Notes: generated by a model not told the origin, from the sequence alone. Positions 7,514-15,526 are shown, counted from the stretch's first letter. The stretch: 64,000 nucleotides of DNA from Candidatus Roizmanbacteria bacterium GW2011_GWC1_37_12 (GCA_000991135.1 LBST01000004.1:1-64000), one strand, 5' to 3'. Translations and numbers: made by a program.

Positions 7514-8107
7514 TTTGACTTTTGTAAATCGGCCAGACCTGGCAAAACCAGTCGCTCGTTTCTTTAATTTTTCGACCGTCTAAGATCATTCCACCTAAAT
7601 AAATACACGAACTCTCCCAACTGATTAACATCTGGGCAACGGTGAAATGAAGAACCAGTTTTTGGAAGCTGTTTAGTTTTTTATAATCTCTAAAGTAATT
7701 AGTCGCCAACCGCCTAAGATACAACATTCCTTTCTTTTTAGTAGGATAAAACTCTGTAGCTAACTTATCATTAAATAGATCCGGGAATGTTTTTTCATAC
7801 TTCTGTAAATCTTCTTCTAAATCTTTATCTTTAAGAAATAAAAATTCTTTTTCTGAAAAAAGATATTTTATTTTTGCCAGTCGTCTATTAATTGTTTTAT
7901 AGGAAGATTGTTTAGTCTCTGTAAAACATTAATTAAATATTTTTTATATTGATATTCTGTTTGGGAAACGATAAGACAAGCTAATAATTTAATCTCTTGA
8001 GAAGAATAACTAAGTTTAACTAATTTTCTTATAACCTTCTCGTACTCTTTGGAAACGTTCATCAAAGGATTTTTATCATCAGTAACAATCTCTCCTACTC
8101 GCAACAT
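7506..8107 (-). pseudogene. Hypothetical gene interrupted by a -1 frameshift
   Basis: Two open segments seem to be one gene of about 200 residues. The first (ATG 8107, 79 residues, helical) stops with TAA right after GGCAAAAA (near 7870). The frame one base back is open from a TGA just upstream through to 7506, about 120 codons, with no start codon before an internal ATG at 7727. A -1 slip on the A run would join DDWQK to IKYLFSEKEF and give a continuous protein. I recognise no domain. It may be a decayed gene, a programmed frameshift or an assembly error. Confidence 0.55.
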
Positions 8108-8126
8108 GTTTTTATTTTACTATATT

Positions 8127-8213
8127 CGTCACCCTACGGGTGACGAGGCTAAACCCAAGCCTTAATGATTTGTCTACGCTTCGCTAGATTTCTCGCCTAC
8201 GGCTCGAAATGAC
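8127..8213. repeat. Intergenic palindromic repeat cluster
   Basis: Two elements lie between genes. CGTCACCCTACGGGTGACG (8127-8145) is a perfect hairpin. At 8170-8213, read on the minus strand, the DNA has GTCATTTCGAGC, then GCGAGAAATCTAGCGAAGCG, the same repeat that occurs in frame inside the FAD oxidoreductase gene at 21011-21045. The rest of 8108-8290 is AT-rich without a gene that I can see. Confidence 0.75.
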
Positions 8214-8290
8214 AGAAAACTCAAGTATAAGAAACAATACAAATAACGATTTATAAATTTTTTAGGTATAATTAGTGTGTTCTTTAATAT

Positions 8291-8361
8291 TACGGGGTAG
8301 TGTACGGCCGCACAGGAGGCTCATAATCTCCTAGACCGTGGTTCGACTCCCGGCCCCGTAA
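8291..8361 (+). tRNA. tRNA-Met (CAT)
   Basis: Acceptor arms TACGGGG and CCCCGTA pair over 7 bp; the discriminator is A and no CCA is encoded. The D arm is short (GTGT/GCAC, 6-nt loop). The anticodon stem GGAGG/TCTCC encloses CTCATAA, anticodon CAT at 8322-8324. The T loop is TTCGACT, but the T stem pairs fully only if T8339 is bulged. The total is 71 nt. A CAT anticodon fits elongator or initiator Met, or Ile after lysidine modification; I cannot decide. The stem flaw leaves some doubt about function. Confidence 0.75.
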
Positions 8362-8365
8362 CATT

Positions 8366-8406
8366 AGAATTCGTTTTTAAAACGAAGTTTTAGAATTACG
8401 AATTCT
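8366..8406. terminator. Inverted repeat after the tRNA
   Basis: AGAATTCGT (8366-8374) and ACGAATTCT (8398-8406) are perfect 9-bp arms around an AT-rich loop that itself can pair. It directly follows the tRNA gene and may end its transcript or shape its 3' trailer. There is no run of T after it, so the terminator reading is tentative. Confidence 0.4.
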
Positions 8407-8408
8407 TA

Positions 8409-8484
8409 TGCCCTCCAAATATCGCTCTTCAACACGCCGAGCGGATAGCGATGAGTTCAGTGTTGAAGCAAGATGTGGAGGGCA
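8409..8484. other. 76-nt imperfect inverted repeat before GT2 gene
   Basis: TGCCCTCCA (8409-8417) pairs with TGGAGGGCA (8476-8484), and an inner TTCAACAC pairs with GTGTTGAA, leaving an internal loop and an apical loop that includes GAGCGGATAGCGATGAG. The right arm abuts the TATACT element of the next gene. It could be a structured RNA, a dispersed hairpin element or a terminator for leftward transcription. I know no matching RNA family. Confidence 0.55.
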
Positions 8485-8500
8485 ATGATATACTTAATCC

Positions 8501-9430
8501 ATGGATAATTTCCTGCTGTCCGTCATCATCCCTGTTTATAACGAAGAAAACAATATTAAACCCCTTCTTGACCGCCTTATCCCTGTTGTCAAAAAACATA
8601 ACTACGAGATCATTTTTGTCGACGACGGAGCGACTGATAAAACCGCCCTGCTGATAAAACAGCAAATAAAAAAAAATCAAAACATTAGGTTAATTTCCTT
8701 TTACCGCAACTTCGGCCACCAGATGGCCTTATCGGCCGGATATGAAATTGCCCGAGGTGACGCTGTCGTATCCATTGATGCTGATCTTCAGGATCCGCCA
8801 GAAGTGATCGACAGCATGATAAAAAAGTGGCAAAGAGGGGCGAGTATTGTCTATGCCAAAAGAAACGAAAGGTATGGCGAGAGTTATTTCAAATTAAAAA
8901 CCGCCTCACTTTTTTATAAATTAATTAACTTTCTTTCTGACACCCCTATTCCGACTGAGGTCGGTGATTTCAGACTTTTGGACAAAAAAGTAGTTTTATA
9001 CCTCAACAACTTAAAAGAAAAACCGAGTTTTTTGCGAGGACTGGTTGCTTGGCCTGGATTTTCAACCGAATATGTCTATTTTAAAAGAAATAAAAGATTC
9101 TCTGGAGAGACTCATTATGGTTTTTTCAAAATGGTCAACTTTGCCCTTGATGGGATCATGTCTTTTTCCACAAAACCATTAAGGTTGGCGACTTATTTCG
9201 GATTTTTGTCCGCGGGCTTGGGATTCTTGGGGATCATCTATGAAATCTTAAAAAAAATCTTTTATCCGGAATCTTTTGTCATTGGCTGGATCGGTATCTT
9301 TATCGCCGTCATGTTTTTGGGAGGAATCCAGCTGGTGACAATCGGAATCATCGGCGAATATATTGGTAAAATATATCAAGAGATTCAAAACCGTCCTAAG
9401 TACTTAATTAAAGAAAAGGTCAATCTATGA
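8501..9430 (+). CDS. Family 2 glycosyltransferase with two C-terminal TM helices (DPM1/GtrB type)
   Basis: 309 residues. SVIIPVYNEENNIKPLL near the start, VSIDADLQDPPE around residue 93 (DxD nucleotide-sugar/metal site) and GDFRLLDKKV mark a GT2 fold. Two hydrophobic helices near residues 230-250 and 263-288 match the polyisoprenyl-phosphate glycosyltransferases (dolichol-phosphate mannose synthase, GtrB, ArnC), which load a sugar on a lipid carrier in the cytoplasmic leaflet. TATACT 6 nt before ATG 8501 predicts a leaderless mRNA. The following small gene overlaps its stop by ATGA. The GT-C enzymes at 37.5-40.3 kb could use its product. Confidence 0.88.
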   Translation: MDNFLLSVIIPVYNEENNIKPLLDRLIPVVKKHNYEIIFVDDGATDKTALLIKQQIKKNQNIRLISFYRNFGHQMALSAGYEIARGDAVVSIDADLQDPPEVIDSMIKKWQRGASIVYAKRNERYGESYFKLKTASLFYKLINFLSDTPIPTEVGDFRLLDKKVVLYLNNLKEKPSFLRGLVAWPGFSTEYVYFKRNKRFSGETHYGFFKMVNFALDGIMSFSTKPLRLATYFGFLSAGLGFLGIIYEILKKIFYPESFVIGWIGIFIAVMFLGGIQLVTIGIIGEYIGKIYQEIQNRPKYLIKEKVNL

Positions 9431-9576
9431 AAAAAGTCGGGGTAGTCTTAATTGCAATTGGTCTTGGCCTTTTGACATTTGTCGTCTTTAATTTTGTCAA
9501 AGAAAAAACAAAAATGGCTTCGCCTATCCCTGAAGAAGAGGGAGTGAAAGTAATCTTCGTCACGCCAGCAAAGTAA
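9427..9576 (+). CDS. 49-residue single-pass membrane protein
   Basis: Short gene whose ATG overlaps the stop of the glycosyltransferase (ATGA), so translation is probably coupled. The protein starts MKKVGVV, has one transmembrane helix (residues 4-22) and a short Pro/Glu-containing tail ending VTPAK. No function can be given. The overlap and the clean N-terminal helix support it as a real gene. Confidence 0.6.
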   Translation: MKKVGVVLIAIGLGLLTFVVFNFVKEKTKMASPIPEEEGVKVIFVTPAK

Positions 9577-9578
9577 AC

Positions 9579-9938
9579 TTATGGTCCTGTTTCAAGGTTA
9601 AACTTGAAAATGTTACCGCCGCCTCCCAAGAAAATAATATCAATGATATTCAATATTAAATAAGCCGAGACAAATAAAATAAATCCAATCAAGGCGTACC
9701 TCAAAGTCCCCTGGGCTTTTTTTACTTTTTCCGCATTGCCAAATGAAGTCAGATAGCGGAAACTCCCCATGACAAACATGACAAAAAGAACCAAGATGAT
9801 AAACGCCGAAGCCATTGTCAAAATATTTCCGAAGACAATTTCAAGACACTTTAAAGTAGGAACGCCGTCAACCACGCATTCGCCCCATTCATCAAGCGCT
9901 TGCGCATAAACTGGAAAAGCAGGTAGTAAATTTATCAC
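9579..9938 (-). CDS. T4SS pilin-like (VirB2/TrbC-type) membrane protein
   Basis: 119 residues: a cleavable-looking N-terminal segment ending in VYAQ, then two hydrophobic helices (about 38-62 and 83-104) separated by a short basic loop, SFGNAEKVKKAQGTLRYA. This layout with a G-(N/D)-x-E-K-V-x-K-A loop is that of the T4SS pilin family of CPR bacteria. Only a GTG (9938) is available as a standard start; in-frame ATA just upstream would extend the signal peptide. A second family member lies 11 nt upstream. Confidence 0.75.
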   Translation of the reverse strand: MINLLPAFPVYAQALDEWGECVVDGVPTLKCLEIVFGNILTMASAFIILVLFVMFVMGSFRYLTSFGNAEKVKKAQGTLRYALIGFILFVSAYLILNIIDIIFLGGGGNIFKFNLETGP

Positions 9939-9949
9939 AGCGAAGAATT

Positions 9950-10321
9950 TTATTTAACTAATTCTGGAAAACAAATGCTCCTTGTTATACCCAGACCACA
10001 GCCTTCGGGAAAGAAAATAGTTTCGACAACGCCAACAATAGCCAAAACAACAAAAATAAGAATCACTCCAACGAGCGCCGCTTGTATTTTTTCTCTCGCT
10101 TTGTCAACGTTTTCTTTGTTTCCGCCTGAAGTAATCCAAGATAAAGCGCCTAAAAGTAGGTAAATCATGGCAATCAGCCCGGCGACGACAAAAAACATTC
10201 TAACAATAAAAGTCAAAACCTGGTCAAAAGGAGGAATCGTGAATCCTAAGTTAACCGCGGCCGAAGTAATATTAGGAAGAGGTTGGCTTTGTTGAGCTAA
10301 AAAAGTAAATAACGCTAGCAT
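9950..10321 (-). CDS. T4SS pilin-like (VirB2/TrbC-type) membrane protein
   Basis: 123 residues with two hydrophobic helices (about 33-62 and 83-104) and the connecting basic loop SGGNKENVDKAREKIQAA, matching the paralogue just downstream. The tail has two Cys that could pair. These proteins may form a conjugation-like or competence-like filament together with the T4SS ATPases found at 28.4-30.6 kb and at 63 kb. The family is well supported by layout; the actual machine is not known in these bacteria. Confidence 0.78.
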   Translation of the reverse strand: MLALFTFLAQQSQPLPNITSAAVNLGFTIPPFDQVLTFIVRMFFVVAGLIAMIYLLLGALSWITSGGNKENVDKAREKIQAALVGVILIFVVLAIVGVVETIFFPEGCGLGITRSICFPELVK

Positions 10322-10360
10322 ATGAAAAAAAGTATAAAGAAAATTTTTTGTCTTGTCAAC

Positions 10361-11878
10361 TCAATCGTCGTGAGAGCGAAACTGCAAAGCCTCGGCAACC
10401 GCCTCTGATTCAATGATTTCTTTTCCATCAAGATCAGTAATAGTTTGAGCAATTTTAATGGTCTTGAAATAACTTCGGGCAGAAAGAGAAAGACGTGAAA
10501 TCGCCTGTTTCAAAAGGTTGAGAGCTTGACTGCTCAATCGGCAAAATTTTTTAATTTCCGAAGTCCCCATCTCGGCATTGGTGTAGATTTTTGAATTTTT
10601 GAATCTTTGCTTCTGTTTGTTTCTCGCTCTTAAGACGCGTCCCCTGATGATTTCACTCGATTCAGAAAGCGTGTCTGTCATCAGGTCGCCTTCGAGGACC
10701 GGCGGGACATCAACGTGTAAGTCGATTCGGTCCAAAAGCGGCCCTGACAATCTTTTTTTGTATTTTAAAATCGCACCGGGTAGGCAGCGGCAGGATTTTT
10801 TCGGATGACCTAGATATCCGCATGGGCAAGGATTGGAAGCAGCCAGTAATAAAAACCTACAGGGAAAAGTCAGGCTTCCCTGGGCGCGGGAAATTGTGAT
10901 TATCCCATCCTCCAATGGCTGACGAAGGGCCTCAAGGACAGTTCGCGGAAATTCGGAAAACTCGTCCAGAAAAAGCACTCCGCGATGAGCTAAGGAGACT
11001 TCGCCCGGAGCCGGATGGCTCCCGCCGCCGACCAGTCCGATGCGGGAGATAGTATGGTGGGGCGACCGGAAAGGCCTTTGAGAAATATACTGTGAATCTT
11101 TTATGAGGCCTGTCACCGAATAAATCTTGGTAATCTCTAAGATTTCTTCTTTGTCCAAATCCGGAAGGATCGAAGGAAAAGCCCGGGAAAGAAGCGTCTT
11201 TCCTGTTCCTGGCGGGCCTTTAAAGATGATGTTATGAAATCCGGCGGCAGCGATCTCGCAAGCTCGTTTGGCCGTCGCCTGGCCTTTGATGTTTTCAAAC
11301 AAATAATTATCTTCATAGCTGACATGGTTTTTTTGTTCTTGATGAGGGTATTGAGTGAGAAGGATCTCGGCGTTGAGGTGCAAAATCAACTCGGCCAAGG
11401 CATTGACAGGAAAAATTTCTATCCCGTCAACTAGGGCGGCTTCAGTAACGTTGGCCCAAGGAACAAAAATCTGATTGATTTTTTTTGACCTCGCCAGAAG
11501 GGAAATCGACAGAACTCCCGGCACTTTTCTTACCTCCCCTTCAAGTGATAGCTCGCCGACGAAAAGACTTTTTTTCAGCTGGTCCTTTTTTACCATGCCG
11601 GCCGCAGCCAAGATGCCGATCGCAATCGGCAGGTCAAAGGCAGAACCAATTTTGTGAATATCAGCCGGCGCTAAATTGATCGTCAATCTAGTGTCGGGCA
11701 TCTCAAAAGACGTATTGACAATCGCTGCCCTCACCCTTTCTTTGGCCTCGTCGACTGATTTGTCAGGCAGACCGACGATGGTAAATCCGGGAAAACCCCG
11801 CTCGGCGACGTCAACCTCGACGGTAATCAAAACGCCGTCTAAACCAATTGTTGTTCCAGATAATACTTTAGCCAACAT
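10361..11878 (-). CDS. comM: ComM/YifB-family Mg-chelatase-like AAA+ ATPase
   Basis: 505 residues, normal length. The N-terminal Lon-protease-like domain begins MLAKVLSGTTIGLDG and VEVDVAERGFPGFTIVGLPD. Walker A is GPPGTGKTLL (about residue 220), Walker B is GVLFLDEFSEF, and a C-terminal Mg_chelatase domain follows with a CPCGYLGHPKKSCRC Cys cluster. ComM is a hexameric helicase that aids branch migration of incoming DNA in natural transformation. That fits a CPR cell that takes up DNA, and the T4SS pilin-like genes lie just downstream on the same strand. Confidence 0.95.
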   Translation of the reverse strand: MLAKVLSGTTIGLDGVLITVEVDVAERGFPGFTIVGLPDKSVDEAKERVRAAIVNTSFEMPDTRLTINLAPADIHKIGSAFDLPIAIGILAAAGMVKKDQLKKSLFVGELSLEGEVRKVPGVLSISLLARSKKINQIFVPWANVTEAALVDGIEIFPVNALAELILHLNAEILLTQYPHQEQKNHVSYEDNYLFENIKGQATAKRACEIAAAGFHNIIFKGPPGTGKTLLSRAFPSILPDLDKEEILEITKIYSVTGLIKDSQYISQRPFRSPHHTISRIGLVGGGSHPAPGEVSLAHRGVLFLDEFSEFPRTVLEALRQPLEDGIITISRAQGSLTFPCRFLLLAASNPCPCGYLGHPKKSCRCLPGAILKYKKRLSGPLLDRIDLHVDVPPVLEGDLMTDTLSESSEIIRGRVLRARNKQKQRFKNSKIYTNAEMGTSEIKKFCRLSSQALNLLKQAISRLSLSARSYFKTIKIAQTITDLDGKEIIESEAVAEALQFRSHDD

Positions 11879-12034
11879 ATAAATAAAACAGTTTAAGGTT
11901 TAACAGTTTTCTCTCCATTTGTCTATAGACTATACGCTACAAAACCATACTTCTAGATTGTCATGGCGGTTTAATTTTCTCGATATCAAATGCGGTTGAA
12001 AATGCGAAAAATTTATTCTAATATTTTCTCTGCT

Positions 12035-12358
12035 ATGGCAGTAATGCATATTGACAAAGGTGCTTTTCAAAAAGAAGTCTTAGACCATAAAGGCCTGGTT
12101 TTTGTTGATTTTTACGCCGACTGGTGCGGGCCATGTAAGATGACTGAACCGATTATCGAAGAACTAGCCAAAGAGTTAACTGGCGTCAAATTCGTCAAGG
12201 TCAATGTCGATGAAAATCAAGAATTGGCTTCTTCTTACCAGGTTTTTTCCATCCCGACTTTCATGATTTTTAAAGACGGTCAGGCTGCCCATCAATTTGT
12301 CGGCGCCATGGGCAAAGAAGGCTTTTTGCAGGAAATCAAGACCGTAAAACCCGAATAA
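12035..12358 (+). CDS. trxA: Thioredoxin
   Basis: About 107 residues with the active site WCGPCK near residue 33 in the context VDFYADWCGPC, and the cis-Pro loop SIPTFMIF. It reduces protein disulfides; class II ribonucleotide reductase, encoded 3 kb away, needs such a reductant. ATG 12035 (MAVMHID) gives the normal family length; ATG 12044 is also possible and ATG 11990 would add an unusual 15-residue extension. Its end overlaps the convergent gene by 23 nt. Confidence 0.93.
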   Translation: MAVMHIDKGAFQKEVLDHKGLVFVDFYADWCGPCKMTEPIIEELAKELTGVKFVKVNVDENQELASSYQVFSIPTFMIFKDGQAAHQFVGAMGKEGFLQEIKTVKPE

Positions 12359-12749
12359 CTTTTCCATGGACTACTTTAAGCCCTAAGTGGACTCTCGCCA
12401 AAAGATAGACCGCCAAGGTTGCTAACCATCTTATTGATGAGGTTATTGGAGCGTGCAAGCCGACGACGACTTTTTCGTCGCTTAAGGGCAGTTTGATATT
12501 TTGATAAGAGGAAAATTGGTTCGACGAAGTCGTCTTCAGACCCATTTTTTTTAAATCAGGCGGAAGCTCTATCGAATCCTCTCGGGGAGAGATAAACGGC
12601 CTGACTTCACCCTCCATTTTGTGCTCGACGACTTCTTTTATCTCAAATTTTTCCGCCGCCATCGGCTCGGCTTCTTTGGGCAGGCTGACGCGGTTGTCTT
12701 TTTTATATTTTTTCAACAAATCGTCGATTGCGGTAAAATTCTTGGTCAT
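12336..12749 (-). CDS. Hypothetical protein with C-terminal hydrophobic segment
   Basis: 137 residues. The first 90 are charged and probably disordered (EAEPMAAEKFEIKEVVEHK). Residues about 103-120 are moderately hydrophobic (IRWLATLAVYLLARVHLGL) and the tail is basic. No known domain. A TATAAT (12756-12761, minus) stands exactly 6 nt before ATG 12749, which supports the start and predicts a leaderless transcript. Confidence 0.6.
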   Translation of the reverse strand: MTKNFTAIDDLLKKYKKDNRVSLPKEAEPMAAEKFEIKEVVEHKMEGEVRPFISPREDSIELPPDLKKMGLKTTSSNQFSSYQNIKLPLSDEKVVVGLHAPITSSIRWLATLAVYLLARVHLGLKVVHGKVIRVLRS

Positions 12750-12784
12750 AAAATGATTATACCATCCATAGGTAAAGGGATCTT

Positions 12785-12997
12785 TTATTTTTTAGCCTCT
12801 ACTCTTACTAAATAACGGGCGATAGTAATAATAAAATGAAAAGGATAACCAACTGATTTTAGAAGATTTATTCCTATTTTAATCATCAGTCCGTCTTTTA
12901 ATCTCGCCCCCCCCACGATCAAATTTTCTGCTGCAGAAACTCTATCTCCTATTTCGCTCGTACTTAAAAAACTTTTAGAATTATTGCCTTCTATCAT
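12785..12997 (-). CDS. Hypothetical small protein
   Basis: About 70 residues with a moderately hydrophobic C-terminal half (LMIKIGINLLKSVGYPFHFI). Start ATG 12997 (MIEGNNS) is preferred to 13030 because TACAAT lies about 12 nt upstream and the longer form has no better context. It lies downstream of the gene at 13085 on the same strand. No domain recognised. Confidence 0.4.
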   Translation of the reverse strand: MIEGNNSKSFLSTSEIGDRVSAAENLIVGGARLKDGLMIKIGINLLKSVGYPFHFIITIARYLVRVEAKK

Positions 12998-13084
12998 TAT
13001 TTGTTCCGTATTGTACCGAAATAGTGACAAAAATAAAAGATGTGGTCAAATTTTGAAGATTACAGGATTAGGAAAAAAATATTA

Positions 13085-13738
13085 TTATTTTAATTTAAAA
13101 TTATTAACAATTGACTGCAATTTAGGTGCAAAAGAAGATCTGTCAGCTAGAGAAGTAGCAAAATTTGAAGGTAATGGACTTGAAGCAAATAAATTTATGT
13201 AGAATTGTTCTTTTCCACCAAATAATCTAATTCCAGAAACATTAATAATCGGCACTTTTAATTTTTGGTTAATTTTTTTTCCGTGGTGTGAGGTTAGCGT
13301 TGCACTTATTAAAGCAATCGGCTTAATACCATCAGGAAGTTTTTTCCCGATCACAATATCGCCTGTCGGGCCCCATTCTTGAAAAGCTTTTTTCTCAATA
13401 AAATCCACAGTTGAAGGAGTCAGTGCAACAACTATATCTCGATCGTCTTTTAAAGTTTCCCTCAACATTAATTTGATTAAAACTTCAAGACCTAGAGCTT
13501 CAATATTATCTGACGGAAAATGCGGATCTTCTGCCCACCTAATTAATTTATTTTTGTAATCGGCCAATCGTCGTGAAGAATATTTACTTTCTGGAAAAAC
13601 TATTTTTTGACCATCAACAATAAAAATTGGATTATCGCCTTTTTCTGCAAAAGCCTCAAGAAGTAAATCTCTTAAAGATGGATTTTTTATCTTTTCGATT
13701 TCTTCGGAAACATAAAAACTCCCATGTGTCTCAATCAT
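13085..13738 (-). CDS. Hypothetical protein
   Basis: 217 residues, soluble, no Cys cluster or membrane segment. The C-terminal part contains short hydrophobic strands (IKPIALISATLTSHHG, VPIINVSGIRLF) suggestive of an alpha/beta fold, but I cannot name a family. TATAAT is 9 nt before ATG 13738. Its two flanks carry an imperfect direct repeat of about 31 bp (13031-13064 and 13777-13807), so this gene may be a mobile or duplicated unit. Confidence 0.6.
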   Translation of the reverse strand: MIETHGSFYVSEEIEKIKNPSLRDLLLEAFAEKGDNPIFIVDGQKIVFPESKYSSRRLADYKNKLIRWAEDPHFPSDNIEALGLEVLIKLMLRETLKDDRDIVVALTPSTVDFIEKKAFQEWGPTGDIVIGKKLPDGIKPIALISATLTSHHGKKINQKLKVPIINVSGIRLFGGKEQFYINLFASSPLPSNFATSLADRSSFAPKLQSIVNNFKLK

Positions 13739-14130
13739 AATTTGATTATTATATCATCTTAAATCATCGTTCCTCAGAATAAAAGAAGTCAAATTTTGAA
13801 AATTACATTTTTGAGGTAGCCCATTTTACACCTCAGAGGTGAAAATATTAACCTATAAATAAGGATTGAATTATGGCTGATAGGATTTTAATACTTGGGA
13901 CAGAAGAAGTAAGGCGGAGACAATTAGAAGAATGCCTTTGAAACCTTTTTCAAGAATCTTTTGTTCTTTTGAACAATTGTTTTGACTATTGGAAAATGTG
14001 GATATTGATTTTGTTCCAGGTAATCTTGAAAGCGTTTCTTTTCCGCCCCTTCTTGGAAACCATAAAGTCATTGAAAGATTTTAATAGATTATGATCAGGT
14101 TGTCAAGAGGCGACAAAATAGGTTAAAGAG
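13739..14130. other. Intergenic region with gene remnants
   Basis: About 390 bp without a convincing gene. It starts with the promoter of the gene at 13738, then one copy of the 31-bp repeat, then a CACCTCAGAGGTG palindrome near 13832. At 13873 a 22-codon frame with AAGGA 8 nt upstream starts MADRILILGTEEV and stops at TGA; the same frame stays open for 60 further codons, so this may be a decayed gene. A 66-codon minus-strand frame (13871-14071) with a hydrophobic C-terminus also exists but has no start signal. Confidence 0.35.
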
Positions 14131-14652
14131 TTAGCGGGCTAATGAGATTTTTAAAAGGAAATTCGATAAGAAACGATAACCGTAAAAAAAGGAAAAGGTG
14201 TAGAAAAAATCAGACAGTAAAGTGTTGCGGAAAAACGGTAGACCCATGATATAACTCTGCCATAAACCATCGAGGGTTTTCGGGTACATAGAGCCGGGAG
14301 AGGCCCAGACGCCAAAGTTGGTGACGGCGAAAAACAAAACCGAGGAAAATAGACTAGCCAATACCAACGATTGCCATCGATTATTTTTAATCAATCTTCC
14401 GACCAAAACCGTCAGTATAAAACTTAAGTAAACATAAACAATCGTGTTGTGAAATCCCAGGAAGACATCGGAAATCAACATCGCTAATATTGGAATCAAC
14501 AAAGCAATTTTATTTTTGAAATGAAAGCCGGAAAATAAAGCCAGTCCTCCGATCGGAGCAAAATTTGGAGGATGAGGAATTAATCTGGCAAAAACCGCTA
14601 ATAAAATTATTGCCAAATATGAAGCGACTTTTAATATTTTTCTATTTTCCAT
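14131..14652 (-). CDS. DUF6580-family membrane protein; candidate cobalamin transporter component
   Basis: 173 residues, about five membrane helices. It closely fits the DUF6580 putative transport family: RLIPHPPNFAPIGGLALFSG near the N-terminus, then DVFLGFHNTIVYVY, VTNFGVWASPGSMYPKT and LPFFRNTLLSDFFY. The compact size and helix count resemble the S components of ECF vitamin transporters, but no EcfA or EcfT is in the window. It is the last gene of a run nrdR-nrdJ-pduO-DUF4430-DUF6580 and overlaps the previous stop by 22 nt. I infer a role in B12 passage through the membrane; the family assignment is firm, the substrate is not. Confidence 0.8.
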   Translation of the reverse strand: MENRKILKVASYLAIILLAVFARLIPHPPNFAPIGGLALFSGFHFKNKIALLIPILAMLISDVFLGFHNTIVYVYLSFILTVLVGRLIKNNRWQSLVLASLFSSVLFFAVTNFGVWASPGSMYPKTLDGLWQSYIMGLPFFRNTLLSDFFYTFSFFYGYRFLSNFLLKISLAR

Positions 14653-15014
14653 TCAATTTTGTCGCCCGGCTTCAATTTATAACTGCCAGCGCCGACAGTT
14701 GCCATCTTGGCATTGACATAAAAAGCCCAATATTCTTTATCAGCACTTTTCGCTTCTATTCCATTAATCCCGATAATATAAGCATTAGCGCCGTCGCCCT
14801 TTGTCACAATATCTTCTTTTTCTTTGGTTAAATCCAGAGCGGTTTTGCCCTTGGCGATTTCTTGTTTGTTAAAAACTTTTTGGCCGGTAACCTTTAAATA
14901 AACTGTAATTTTTTCCTGAACAACTGATTTTTTATTGGGTTTATACTGATAAAAAAAATACCAACCAGAACCAAGCAGGATTAACAACCCTAAAAACAGA
15001 ATAATTTTTTTCAT
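14631..15014 (-). CDS. Membrane-anchored DUF4430 (transcobalamin C-terminal-like) protein
   Basis: 127 residues: an N-terminal signal anchor (residues 3-20), then a DUF4430 domain, known from the C-terminus of transcobalamin and intrinsic factor. Key marks are TALDLTKEK, AYIIGINGIEA, YWAFYVNAKMATVGAG and YKLKPGDKIEWK. This domain covers the B12 ligand in vertebrate carriers, so an outer-face cobalamin-binding role is likely given its neighbours. ATG 15014 is chosen: TATAAT is 9 nt upstream and is made partly from the stop codon of pduO, so this gene can also be transcribed on its own. Confidence 0.85.
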   Translation of the reverse strand: MKKIILFLGLLILLGSGWYFFYQYKPNKKSVVQEKITVYLKVTGQKVFNKQEIAKGKTALDLTKEKEDIVTKGDGANAYIIGINGIEAKSADKEYWAFYVNAKMATVGAGSYKLKPGDKIEWKIEKY

Positions 15015-15024
15015 AGCTTGATTA

Positions 15025-15525
15025 TTATACAACAACTTCGCGGCCGCGATTGTAAAACCGGGCCAGGGTAAAGAAAAGGTCTGAAAGCCGGTTAAGATAA
15101 ATAATTATATTATTATATTGTTTTATTGCTACAACTTTTCTCTCGGCGCGACGGCAAACAACGCGAAGTATTTGAAACCAGGCTGAAGCTTCTGTCCCCC
15201 CAGGCAAAATAAATTTATTAAGCCTTGGCAGCTTTTTATCCAGTTGGTCGATCTTATCTTCAAAGCCCTTAATGCTTATGTCTAAATATTGTAAATTAAT
15301 TTTCATTCCAGACAAACAAGACATTATTTTATAAAGATCTTTTTGTATAGATACAAGAAATTGTCTGGTCTTCTTGTCTTTTACTTTAGTAGTTACAAGA
15401 CCTACAAAGCTCGTTAGTTCGTCAACGGCGCCGTTGGCTTCGATTTGAAGATCAGACTTGGAAACTCGCTTGCCGCCAAAAAGAGAAGTAGTTCCTTTAT
15501 CGCCGGTTTTGGTGTAGATTGGCAT
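15025..15525 (-). CDS. pduO: ATP:cob(I)alamin adenosyltransferase, PduO type
   Basis: 166 residues. It transfers the adenosyl group of ATP to cob(I)alamin, giving adenosylcobalamin. The N-terminal TKTGDKGTTSLFGG binds ATP, EANGAVDELTSFVG follows, and VCRRAERKVV with LNRLSDLFFTLAR are the conserved C-terminal helices of the PduO family. The start ATG 15525 follows the stop of the ribonucleotide reductase gene by one base (TAATATG), so the two are translationally coupled. This links cofactor making directly to the enzyme that needs it. Confidence 0.95.
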   Translation of the reverse strand: MPIYTKTGDKGTTSLFGGKRVSKSDLQIEANGAVDELTSFVGLVTTKVKDKKTRQFLVSIQKDLYKIMSCLSGMKINLQYLDISIKGFEDKIDQLDKKLPRLNKFILPGGTEASAWFQILRVVCRRAERKVVAIKQYNNIIIYLNRLSDLFFTLARFYNRGREVVV

Positions 15526-15526
15526 A

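Noticed and set aside
8127-8484. Possible CRISPR array among the repeats around 8.1-8.5 kb
   Set aside because: The palindromes differ from each other, are not evenly spaced and have no unique spacers; no cas gene is present.
13873-13941. Recoding of TGA in the short frame at 13873
   Set aside because: TGA is a normal stop for clear genes here (for example at 490, 7162 and 44452), so the alternative code of some CPR lineages does not apply; a decayed gene is the simpler view.
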